A stretch of DNA of 15,637 nucleotides, taken from NCBI GenBank assembly GCA_023416175.1, contig JAEZIE010000285.1, positions 1 to 15,637 on the forward strand. Reading direction: 5' to 3'. This document shows, piece by piece, positions 7,568 to 13,462 of the stretch. This stretch comes from Bacillota bacterium. GTDB lineage: Bacteria; Bacillota; Clostridia; Christensenellales; CAG-138. The translations under genes were made by a program, and so were the position numbers. Under the pieces are notes generated by a model, which was not told the DNA's origin, made no database searches, and saw only the letters and a program-made list of their open reading frames with translations. Each line of letters starts with the position of its first letter. Position 1 is the first letter of the stretch.

Positions 7568-8158
7568 ATGAACTCGCTTAGTATCCATACCCAGCGTGCT
7601 GTGATTGAAATTACATCACGCCCCGCAAAAATGTATATCGAGCACAAGCGGCCCAATTTTAAAATCAGGCGTTCCGATCCCAAAATGAAGATCGAACGGA
7701 AAATGCCTTCGTTCGATATCAAATGGGAAGATGTTCGAAAAGACAGCGGACAACCATCCCCGCTCCAGTCGGGTAAAGATTTTGCTGCAAAAGGGAAACA
7801 AAAAGTACTCGATGCGATCCGCTCCATCGTAGAGCGCGGCGATATTTTGAAGGATGTCACAGATCCGATGGCGTTTGAAAAAGTGGCGGTTTCGGTTTCT
7901 GTGAAGGACATGCCCGAACTCAATGTTGGGCTCATGCCCAAAGAGAAGGCCCGTATTGAATGGGACCCCGGCTATTGCACCATAGAATGGACGGATCCCG
8001 TTTTGCAGATCGAGTGGGACAAGGATTTCAGACCAACAATCGAATGGGAACCCTACGCGGTGGAAGTGCACCTTAGACACCGGCCTTTGGTAAAGATCAG
8101 AGTCAATTTGGAACATATACCAGGCGCTGTGGGCGCCAAAGTGGATCAGGAAATATAA
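7568..8158 (+). CDS. yviE: YviE-like protein (DUF6470) between flgL and fliW
   Basis: A 196-aa soluble protein with no signal peptide. It corresponds in position and style to B. subtilis YviE (DUF6470), of unknown function. It is built of short beta-strand-like repeats: in the N-terminal 55 residues IHTQRAVIEIT, PAKMYIEHKRP, PKMKIERKMP and SFDIKWED alternate strand and proline turn. A central helix spans about 70-95. The C-terminal half has four Ile-Glu-Trp triplets at residues 130-132, 139-141, 148-150 and 158-160. The regular spacing suggests a stacked beta-structure. The GGGGGTG ribosome site is at 7554-7560. Tight linkage to fliW-csrA points to a flagellar role, but nothing in the sequence identifies it. 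Confidence 0.85.
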   Translation: MNSLSIHTQRAVIEITSRPAKMYIEHKRPNFKIRRSDPKMKIERKMPSFDIKWEDVRKDSGQPSPLQSGKDFAAKGKQKVLDAIRSIVERGDILKDVTDPMAFEKVAVSVSVKDMPELNVGLMPKEKARIEWDPGYCTIEWTDPVLQIEWDKDFRPTIEWEPYAVEVHLRHRPLVKIRVNLEHIPGAVGAKVDQEI

Positions 8159-8199
8159 TCATCTCTGTTGTTGCTTTTTCGGATAGGGGGTTCATGCAA

Positions 8200-8682
8200 A
8201 TGCTGATTGAAACGGCCAGATTTGGGGATTTCAACTTGAATGACAGCAAGATCATTGATTTCCCAAACGGTATACCGGGGTTTGAGGAACTGCACAAATT
8301 TATCATTTTGGAGATCAACGAAACCAAGCCGCTATACTGGCTGCAATCCACAGAGAACAAGTATATCTCCCTGCCGGTAGTAATCCCCTTTGAGTTATTG
8401 GAGGATTACTACATTGAGATCCGCGAAAACGAACTGAAGGGCCTTGAGGTCGATAACAATAACGACCTGTTGATCCTCAATGTGGTGGTTATTCCCGAAG
8501 ACATTCAAAAAATGACGGTTAATCTTGCCGCGCCCATAATTATCAACTTAAAGCTTGGTGCGGGTAAGCAGATCGTAATCGATGCTTCGGATCTCCCTAT
8601 CCGGTTTCCAATTTATGATGCTGTCATGCGGAAATTGAAAGGAGGGGAAGCGGATGCTGGTACTTTCGCGCAAAGCCGGTGA
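8200..8682 (+). CDS. fliW: Flagellar assembly factor FliW
   Basis: FliW binds and inhibits CsrA. When flagellin accumulates, flagellin titrates FliW and the freed CsrA represses flagellin translation. The protein is 160 aa from ATG 8200. The upstream in-frame ATG at 8194 is only 3 nt from the AGGGGG site (8185-8190), while 8200 is 9 nt away, and MLIETARFG aligns with the family start. Conserved FliW elements are IIDFPNGIPGFEELHKFIIL (about residues 17-36), YWLQS, the LPVVIPFELLEDYYIEI strand region and the VVIPEDIQKMTVNLAAPIII core. The 3' end overlaps csrA by 29 nt, so the partner proteins are translationally linked. Confidence 0.93.
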   Translation: MLIETARFGDFNLNDSKIIDFPNGIPGFEELHKFIILEINETKPLYWLQSTENKYISLPVVIPFELLEDYYIEIRENELKGLEVDNNNDLLILNVVVIPEDIQKMTVNLAAPIIINLKLGAGKQIVIDASDLPIRFPIYDAVMRKLKGGEADAGTFAQSR

Positions 8683-8869
8683 GCTGCTTGCGATCGGCCC
8701 GGATATCACGATAGAGGTGGTATCTGTCGAAGGAGACCGCGTACGCCTGGGCATCAATGCGCCCAGAGATACGCGTATATTCCGCAAAGAACTCCTTGAT
8801 CAGACGGTGGATATCAATAAGACCGCGGTCAACGCCCCGGTCATCAATTTTCAGGAAAGCGTAAAATAA
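8654..8869 (+). CDS. csrA: Carbon storage regulator CsrA (RNA-binding)
   Basis: This 71-aa homodimeric RNA-binding protein represses translation by covering GGA-containing leader hairpins; in Bacillota its main target is the flagellin mRNA. MLVLSRKAGELLAIG is the first strand and GDRVRLGINAP the conserved core, and the IFRKEL strand supplies the RNA-contact arginine. The C-terminal 20 residues (NKTAVNAPVINFQESVK) are longer and less conserved than in many CsrA proteins. A strong AAAGGAGGGG site lies at 8638-8647 inside fliW. It is the last gene of the flagellar block and a terminator follows 12 nt after its stop. Confidence 0.95.
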   Translation: MLVLSRKAGELLAIGPDITIEVVSVEGDRVRLGINAPRDTRIFRKELLDQTVDINKTAVNAPVINFQESVK

Positions 8870-8881
8870 TCGGTGCAATTT

Positions 8882-8907
8882 AAAAGTCCGGCTTGGCCGG
8901 GCTTTTT
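8882..8907 (+). terminator. Intrinsic terminator after csrA, probably bidirectional
   Basis: AAAAGTCCGGC (8882-8892) pairs with GCCGGGCTTTT (8896-8906) through 11 bp including one G-T, with a 3-nt loop, followed by a T run. It closes the flagellar operon. Because the stem is flanked by A on one side and T on the other, it can also end the minus-strand TauE/SafE operon whose last stop lies at 8925. Confidence 0.85.
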
Positions 8908-8924
8908 GTATTGTTTGGAGATAT

Positions 8925-9299
8925 TCATTCCCCATTCTTTTTCTTCTTGGATCGCAAAAACTGTAAGAAAGCCAGTACAATTAAGAATATGCCGAACGCT
9001 TTTTTCAACCATTCCGCCTCCAGGCAAGTCGCTAAAAATGCCCCGCCAATTGCGCCGATTCCCCCCCAAAGAAGAAGAGGAAGCGCTGTTTTTGCCTTTA
9101 ACCGCCCGTCCCGCCGGTGAATGTAGAGGGCGAGCGCAGCGCCCGGCAAAAACGCAAGCATATTGACGCCCTGTGCCGCGTGCTGATCCATGCTTAAAAA
9201 GAGCGTCAAAATCGGTATGAGCACCGTGCCGCCGCCCATACCCATGCCGGAAAGCACGCCGGAAGCAAGCCCGGCGAGCAGATACCAAACAAAACTCAT
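8925..9299 (-). CDS. TauE/SafE (TSUP) family membrane protein, half-length, second of a pair
   Basis: A 124-aa hydrophobic protein with about four membrane segments. It carries the glycine motif GMGMGGG (residues 18-24) that opens each half of TSUP/TauE-SafE transporters, then QGVNMLAFLPGAALALY (about 43-59). Full family members have about 250 aa with two such halves; here the gene encodes one half. Its ATG overlaps the stop of the neighbouring half-length gene (ATGA at 9296-9299), so the two are made together and probably pair into one transporter. The family exports or takes up sulfur-containing or organic anions; the substrate cannot be read from the sequence. The tail (RSKKKKNGE) is basic, so it is likely cytoplasmic. 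Confidence 0.8.
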   Translation of the reverse strand: MSFVWYLLAGLASGVLSGMGMGGGTVLIPILTLFLSMDQHAAQGVNMLAFLPGAALALYIHRRDGRLKAKTALPLLLWGGIGAIGGAFLATCLEAEWLKKAFGIFLIVLAFLQFLRSKKKKNGE

Positions 9300-9664
9300 A
9301 GAACAAGCCGAATTCCCGCCGCAAGCATCAGCAGCGCGAACAGCCGGTCAATCCAGACCGAGCGCATCTTTCCCAGTAGCTTTGCGCCCAACAGGCTGCC
9401 GGGGAGCACGCCCAGCGTCACGATGGGTACAAAATCAAATTGGATCGCCCCGCGGATCAAATAGACTACTATGCTGACGATGGAGAGCGGCAGCATCACC
9501 ATCAGCGCCGTCGCATGCGCATCCTCGCTTTTCAGTTTGCACAGGCGCTCTAAAACGACGACGGCGAGCATGCCGCCGCCTGCACCAAACAGGCCGTTGG
9601 CAATCCCGGTGCATATGGCGGCTATCGAAAGCGAAAAGCGCGATGTTTTGCCATTTTTCTGCAT
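9296..9664 (-). CDS. TauE/SafE (TSUP) family membrane protein, half-length, first of a pair
   Basis: A 122-aa membrane protein with the TSUP glycine motif NGLFGAGGG (residues 23-31) and about four hydrophobic segments. It ends at LLMLAAGIRLVL, directly overlapping the next half-length gene. The ribosome site is weak at the ATG used (9664) and no better in-frame start was found, so the N-terminus is uncertain. It is transcribed away from the rnf operon, and the two share the 9665-9881 intergenic region. It could be the first half of a gene split by mutation, but the clean ATGA overlap and the proper start of the second half favour a natural two-gene arrangement. Confidence 0.78.
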   Translation of the reverse strand: MQKNGKTSRFSLSIAAICTGIANGLFGAGGGMLAVVVLERLCKLKSEDAHATALMVMLPLSIVSIVVYLIRGAIQFDFVPIVTLGVLPGSLLGAKLLGKMRSVWIDRLFALLMLAAGIRLVL

Positions 9665-9732
9665 GCTTATAAGATTGTTCGAGCTTTTGATAATTATTCA
9701 GCAAATTAAATGATGCAAAACCATAGGGGGCA

Positions 9733-9741
9733 TGTTATAAT
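9733..9741 (+). promoter_or_regulatory. Extended -10 promoter of the rnf operon
   Basis: A perfect TATAAT (9736-9741) is preceded by TGT (9733-9735), giving the extended -10 form TGnTATAAT. The -35 region, 17 nt upstream, is only a weak match (ATGCAA at 9713-9718), as is usual for extended -10 promoters. Transcription would begin near 9748, giving a leader of about 130 nt before the rnfC start. This leader contains the three dyads described separately. Confidence 0.55.
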
Positions 9742-9764
9742 ACTAACGGATTTTATGGGAAACG

Positions 9765-9778
9765 AAAATGTACATTTT
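9765..9778. repeat. Perfect 14-bp palindrome in the rnf leader
   Basis: AAAATGTACATTTT is a perfect palindrome lying 24 nt downstream of the -10 box, near or just after the expected start of transcription. It also overlaps the second copy of a direct repeat, ATTTTATGG (9750-9758 and 9774-9782). It is a candidate operator for a dimeric repressor; I cannot assign the regulator. It does not match the redox repressor Rex site TTGTGAANNNNTTCACAA. Confidence 0.5.
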
Positions 9779-9807
9779 ATGGCTTGCTCTATCAATATGG
9801 TTCTTTC

Positions 9808-9834
9808 AAAAAAGGGTGAGCATACCCTTTTTTG
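9808..9834 (+). terminator. Terminator-like hairpin (possible attenuator) in the rnf leader
   Basis: AAAAAAGGGT (9808-9817) pairs perfectly with ACCCTTTTTT (9824-9833) around a 6-nt loop. The RNA hairpin has a short GC core and ends in six U residues. It lies between the promoter and rnfC, so it would stop transcription before the operon unless read through. This makes it a candidate attenuator or the expression platform of a riboswitch. The stem is weak (four core pairs), so it may simply be a leader hairpin. I did not recognise a riboswitch class in the 60 nt upstream. Confidence 0.45.
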
Positions 9835-9847
9835 CTGTATAGAATAG

Positions 9848-9859
9848 TTTTACGTAAAA
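9848..9859. repeat. Perfect 12-bp palindrome before the rnfC ribosome site
   Basis: TTTTACGTAAAA is a perfect palindrome ending a few nucleotides before the GGAAAGG ribosome-binding region. It may be a regulator site or form a small RNA hairpin near the start of rnfC. It shares A/T-flanked dyad form with the 9765-9778 palindrome but not its centre (ACGT against TGTACA). Confidence 0.4.
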
Positions 9860-9881
9860 AGCGGAAAGGATGGTGTCAGCT

Positions 9882-11219
9882 TTGCCAAAGCTAACCTTTC
9901 AGGGTGGCGTTTATCCCATGCATGACGTGCATGAAGGCAAGCTCCCCACAAAGGATCTCCCGGTAAGGGACTTCACTGCGGACAAGGTATGTATTCTGAT
10001 GGGCATGCACTTGGGTGCGCCCAGCTCCCCCTGCGTACAGAAGGGAGATTATGTCAAGCTTGGCCAGATAATCGGAGAACCAGTTGGCCCGCTTGGCCTT
10101 CCTGTTTACGCGAGCGTTTCAGGTACGGTCACCGACGTTTCGTTCAAACAGCAGCTTTCGCCCAATCCTGTCATGTGCGTGACCATTCAAAACGACCATA
10201 AGGACGAATGGATGGAAGGCATCGCAGGCTTGGGGGATGTGGAGACGGTGGATCCTTCCCTCATCGTACCAGCCGTCAAAAACGCAGGCATCTGCGGCAT
10301 GGGCGGCGCCTGCTTCCCCACGCACGTGAAGCTTACCGCGCGTGAGGGCCAGTATTGCGACACCATCATATTGAACGGCGCGGAATGTGAAACGCACTTA
10401 ACGGCGGATTACCGGCTGATGCTGGAGCATCCTGAGAAAATAGTGGACGGGCTTCGGGCTGCCATGCGCGCATTGAACGTCAAGCGTGGCGTCATCGCCA
10501 TTGAAGATAACAAGCCTGAGGCTATCGCAATTATGAAAAAGGCGGCGCAGGGCCGCGAAGGCGTAGAGGTAGCTGAACTTATAACCAAGTACCCGCAGGG
10601 CGGTGAAAAGCAGCTCATCAAGGCCGTAACGGGCAGGGAGGTTCCCCAGAAGAAGCTGCCGCTTGACGCGCACGTGATCGTGCTCAATGTAGGTACCGCT
10701 GCTGCTATTGCGGAAGCCATCACAACCGGGCGTCCGCTCATCTCCCGTATTACCACGGTTACAGGCTGCGTCAATAAGCCCGCAAACCTGCGGTTGCGCG
10801 TTGGCACCACATTTGCGGACGCAATAAAAGAGTGCGGCGGGTATTCTAAGGAACCCGGAAAGATAACCGCAGGCGGCGCGATGACCGGTATCCCGGCCAT
10901 CAGCGACGAAGTTTCCATGACAAAGGCGACAAACGGTATCGTCGTCTACTCCCAGGAAGACGCCAAGGAACTTGAAGAGAACCCCTGCATCCGCTGCGCG
11001 CGCTGCGTCGCGGTATGTCCGGCCGGCCTTAGGCCGTATCTCCTCAAACATTACTGCGAGGCGGGCGATCTTGAGGCCGCCGAAGCGGAAAACGTGATGG
11101 ATTGCATCGTCTGCGGCAGCTGCTCTTTCGTCTGCCCGGCAAAGCTCCGTCTCACACAATCGTTTAAAGTTGCAAAGGATCAGATCATTGTTGCCCAAAG
11201 GGGAGGTGCAAAAAAATGA
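9882..11219 (+). CDS. rnfC: RnfC-like NADH-binding, iron-sulfur subunit of an Rnf complex
   Basis: RnfC is the peripheral cytoplasmic subunit where NAD(H) reacts in the Rnf complex. I place the start at TTG 9882 (445 aa). ATG 9870 and GTG 9873 are in frame, but AAGGATGGTG fits a ribosome site 6 nt before the TTG, and PKLTFQGGVYP is the normal RnfC beginning. Motifs in order: a lipoyl/biotin-like N-terminal fold; GICGMGGACFPTHVKL (136-151), the FMN/NADH-binding loop; NGAECETHLTADYRLMLE (165-182), where the usual 'ECEPY' reads ECETH; AIEDNKPEAI; and KYPQGGEKQLIKAVTGREVP. Two [4Fe-4S] sites follow: C369/C372/C375/C379 and C408/C411/C414/C418. The long Ala/Lys-rich tail of many RnfC proteins is absent. 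It overlaps rnfD by ATGA. Confidence 0.93.
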   Translation: MPKLTFQGGVYPMHDVHEGKLPTKDLPVRDFTADKVCILMGMHLGAPSSPCVQKGDYVKLGQIIGEPVGPLGLPVYASVSGTVTDVSFKQQLSPNPVMCVTIQNDHKDEWMEGIAGLGDVETVDPSLIVPAVKNAGICGMGGACFPTHVKLTAREGQYCDTIILNGAECETHLTADYRLMLEHPEKIVDGLRAAMRALNVKRGVIAIEDNKPEAIAIMKKAAQGREGVEVAELITKYPQGGEKQLIKAVTGREVPQKKLPLDAHVIVLNVGTAAAIAEAITTGRPLISRITTVTGCVNKPANLRLRVGTTFADAIKECGGYSKEPGKITAGGAMTGIPAISDEVSMTKATNGIVVYSQEDAKELEENPCIRCARCVAVCPAGLRPYLLKHYCEAGDLEAAEAENVMDCIVCGSCSFVCPAKLRLTQSFKVAKDQIIVAQRGGAKK

Positions 11220-12163
11220 ACTTGAACGTAGCTCCCGCCCCTCATGTCCGCAACAGGGACAACACCAGGAGCATGATGCGTGACGTCGTCATCGCGCTCA
11301 TTCCGGCTTCTCTTGCGGGCGTATATTTCTTTGGGCCCAAGGCACTGCTGCTTCTAGTGCTCAGCATGGCTTCCGCCGTGCTTGCGGAGTATCTATGGCA
11401 GAAGCTGATGAAGCTGCCCGTACGGGTAGGTGATTTTTCAGCCCTCGTCACAGGCCTGCTGCTCGGGCTCAACCTCCCAGTCGGTGCGCCATGGTGGCTT
11501 GCCGTGCTGGGAAGCGCCATCGCCATCATACTCGTCAAGCAGCTCTTTGGCGGCATCGGCGATAACTTCTTAAACCCCGCTCTCGTCGGCCGCGCGATAC
11601 TCCTTGCCTCCTGGCCGGTACACCTCACCCGGTTTACGTTGCCCACAAACTTCAGTGGCGTGGATGCGGTTTCTTCCCCCACTGTGCTTGCCGGTTTTGA
11701 TGCAAGCAACATGGATTTATTCCTCGGCAACATTCCAGGCTGCATCGGGGAAGTAAGCAAGGTCGCCATTCTGATCGGCCTTGTGTACCTGATCGCAAGA
11801 AGGGTGGTATTTCCGCATGTGCCGGTGATATTCCTTGGCGTTACGGCGCTCTTAGCGTGGGTGATGGGCCCGCAGGGCGCGTTCACGTTTGATGGCGATG
11901 CGCTGCGCGCCATACTTTCCGGCGGCGTTATGTTTGGCGCCGTGTTCATGGCGACGGATTATAGCACCAGCCCCATGACCATCAAAGGCCAGGCGTGGTT
12001 TGCATTGGGCTGCGGCGTATTGGTATCCGTGATCCGCGCCTATGGAAGCTACCCTGAGGGTGTTACCTATGCGATACTGCTGATGAACCTCGTTACCCCG
12101 CTCATCGACAAATACATGCGCCCCAGGGTATATGGTTCGTCCGCGAAGGAGGCAAACGCATGA
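11216..12163 (+). CDS. rnfD: RnfD-like membrane subunit with FMN-attachment threonine
   Basis: A 315-aa integral membrane protein of the NqrB/RnfD family, which carries covalent FMN and lies on the ion and electron path. It has about nine or ten hydrophobic segments. The conserved FGGIGDNFLNPALVGRAILL lies at about residues 111-130. VDAVSSPTVLAG (149-160) is the flavinylation site: in the family the motif is usually S-G-A-T or a close variant, and here it reads S-S-P-T with the acceptor Thr at 156. Later FMATDYSTSPMT is also typical. Normally rnfG follows; here the stop overlaps the start of rnfE (ATGA at 12160-12163). An ApbE-type flavin transferase would be needed for FMN attachment and is not in this window. 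Confidence 0.92.
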   Translation: MNLNVAPAPHVRNRDNTRSMMRDVVIALIPASLAGVYFFGPKALLLLVLSMASAVLAEYLWQKLMKLPVRVGDFSALVTGLLLGLNLPVGAPWWLAVLGSAIAIILVKQLFGGIGDNFLNPALVGRAILLASWPVHLTRFTLPTNFSGVDAVSSPTVLAGFDASNMDLFLGNIPGCIGEVSKVAILIGLVYLIARRVVFPHVPVIFLGVTALLAWVMGPQGAFTFDGDALRAILSGGVMFGAVFMATDYSTSPMTIKGQAWFALGCGVLVSVIRAYGSYPEGVTYAILLMNLVTPLIDKYMRPRVYGSSAKEANA

Positions 12164-12798
12164 AGCAGAAGAAAATGGTCAGCGCCTTCTTTGGAGGCAT
12201 TTTACCGGAAAATCTGGCGCTTCGTTTGATGGTAGCGGCTTGCGCAACGCTCGCGGTAACAGCTCATGCATGGAATGGATTGGGCCTTGGACTGGCGACT
12301 GCCCTCGTGCTGATCTGTTCCAATAAGATCATCGCACTTGTGCGCGGACTCCTGCCCAAACAAGCCCGCCCGTTTGCTTATGTGCTCATCATAGGTTTGT
12401 TCGCAACTGCGGTGCAGATGCTGCTTGCCGCATTCTTACCCGGCTTAAGCACAAGCTTGGGCATTTATGTTCCGCTGATGTCGGTCAGCTGCATACTCCT
12501 TTCCCGCGTCAATGGCGCTGATGAAAAGCCGCATATCGTATCCGCAGGGGTCGACGGTTTGGTCACCGGCCTGCTGTTTGCGCTGATACTCGTTATCCTT
12601 TCCGCTGTGCGCGAGCTTCTGGGCTACGGCACGCTGTTTGGGGCGAACGTGTTCGGGGAAGGCTTTGAGCCGATGTTGATATTGAAGGCAGTGCCCGGTG
12701 GGTTCGTACTGCTGGGTGTAATTTATGGCATCGTCAACTACTTTATCCGCAAAGGCAAGACGGCGGAAGATACGCAAGAAGGGGGTGCCAAGGCATGA
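12160..12798 (+). CDS. rnfE: RnfE-like membrane subunit
   Basis: A 212-aa membrane protein with six segments, of the RnfE/NqrD family. Compared with canonical RnfE, NGLGLGLATALVLICSNKII and YVLIIGLFATAVQMLLAAFL are well conserved. The two cysteines that supply RnfE's half of the intramembrane [2Fe-2S] cluster are present: C28 (VAACATLAVT, canonical LGLCPLLAVT) and C111 (SVSCILLSR, canonical VTNCIVIGR). The C-terminal tail is short and hydrophilic. The gene overlaps rnfD and rnfA by ATGA on both sides. Its cluster partner RnfA lacks the matching cysteines (see that entry). Confidence 0.92.
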   Translation: MKQKKMVSAFFGGILPENLALRLMVAACATLAVTAHAWNGLGLGLATALVLICSNKIIALVRGLLPKQARPFAYVLIIGLFATAVQMLLAAFLPGLSTSLGIYVPLMSVSCILLSRVNGADEKPHIVSAGVDGLVTGLLFALILVILSAVRELLGYGTLFGANVFGEGFEPMLILKAVPGGFVLLGVIYGIVNYFIRKGKTAEDTQEGGAKA

Positions 12799-13385
12799 CG
12801 TTAGAGGGCTTTTCCGGAATTGGTGAAGCGCTGCTGTTTATGGTGGCCTGCATTTTTACAAGCAACTTTATATTCTCCCGTGCTTTGGGGGTACTGCCGT
12901 TCTCAGCGAAGGGCGATCGCGTTAAGGCCGCCGCTGGTATGGGCCTTATGGTAATGATCGTAATGACGCTTGTTTCGTTCCTTGGTTTTGCGATCTATCA
13001 ATGGGTCTTAGTTCCGCTTGAAGTCACTTACCTTGCGACCATTTGCTTCCTTGCTGTGATCGCGGCGCTTACGCTTGCGGGTCAGGCGGTCGTGAATAAG
13101 AGCAACCCGGATCTGGGGCTCTACTTCCCGCTGGTTATGGGAAACAGCGCCGTTCTGGGCGTTGTCGCGCTCAATACGCTGGGCCAGTATGGTCTCGTCA
13201 AGAGCGTGCTTTCCGGCGCGTTTGGCGGAATTGGCTTCCTCGTTGCCATCGTGCTGATCGTTGGCGTTCGGGAAAGGCTTACGACCTCCAAGGTGCCCCA
13301 GGCGTTCCGTGGTTTCCCCATTACTCTGGTGAGCGCAGGCTTGATGTCCCTTGCCTTTATGGGTTTCATGGGAATCGTAAAATAA
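12795..13385 (+). CDS. rnfA: RnfA-like membrane subunit lacking both [2Fe-2S] cysteines
   Basis: A 196-aa protein with six membrane segments, of the RnfA/NqrE family. The end is strongly conserved (VRERLTTSKVPQAFRG and LVSAGLMSLAFMGFMGIVK). In known RnfA/NqrE proteins one Cys in 'LGLCPF' and one in 'TTNCAVLGV' help hold a [2Fe-2S] cluster at the RnfA-RnfE interface. Here those sites read LGVLPF (Leu34, codon CTG 12894-12896) and MGNSAVLGV (Ser118, codon AGC 13146-13148). Two other cysteines exist at C19 and C84, but they align with non-cysteine positions. It overlaps rnfE by ATGA. It is the last gene of the operon; the usual rnfB is missing, and a terminator follows 20 nt after the stop. Confidence 0.92.
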   Translation: MTLEGFSGIGEALLFMVACIFTSNFIFSRALGVLPFSAKGDRVKAAAGMGLMVMIVMTLVSFLGFAIYQWVLVPLEVTYLATICFLAVIAALTLAGQAVVNKSNPDLGLYFPLVMGNSAVLGVVALNTLGQYGLVKSVLSGAFGGIGFLVAIVLIVGVRERLTTSKVPQAFRGFPITLVSAGLMSLAFMGFMGIVK

Positions 13386-13405
13386 TAGTATTACAACGTA
13401 CAGCG

Positions 13406-13440
13406 AACAGCGTCGGAAGCTCAATTCCGGCGCTGTTTTT
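13406..13440 (+). terminator. Intrinsic terminator after rnfA
   Basis: AACAGCGTCGGAA (13406-13418) pairs with TTCCGGCGCTGTT (13425-13437) in a 13-bp stem with one G-T pair and a 6-nt loop, followed by a run of T. It ends the rnfCDEA transcript, which confirms that rnfB is not part of the operon. The converging minus-strand gene ends just past it at 13463. Confidence 0.88.
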
Positions 13441-13462
13441 CATTCCGGCGTCTGTCCTCCGG

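Noticed and set aside
6832..7941. Long open frame on the minus strand (369 codons) over flgL and yviE
   Set aside because: Antisense to two recognised genes, with no recognisable domain and no ribosome site I can support.
9345..9660. Frameshifted single TauE/SafE gene (pseudogene) as the explanation for the two halves
   Set aside because: The second half has its own ATG in an ATGA overlap, both halves keep their glycine motifs, and no internal stop or broken motif is seen; kept as an alternative only.
9713..9718. ATGCAA as a proper -35 box for the rnf promoter
   Set aside because: Only three of six bases agree with TTGACA; the promoter is better described as extended -10 without a -35.
9755..9847. 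A 30-codon ORF in the rnf leader (ATG 9755 to TAG 9845-9847) that spans the hairpin, as a possible leader peptide
   Set aside because: No convincing ribosome site (only GGA 4 nt upstream), no run of one amino-acid codon as in attenuation leaders, and the hairpin lies inside the frame.
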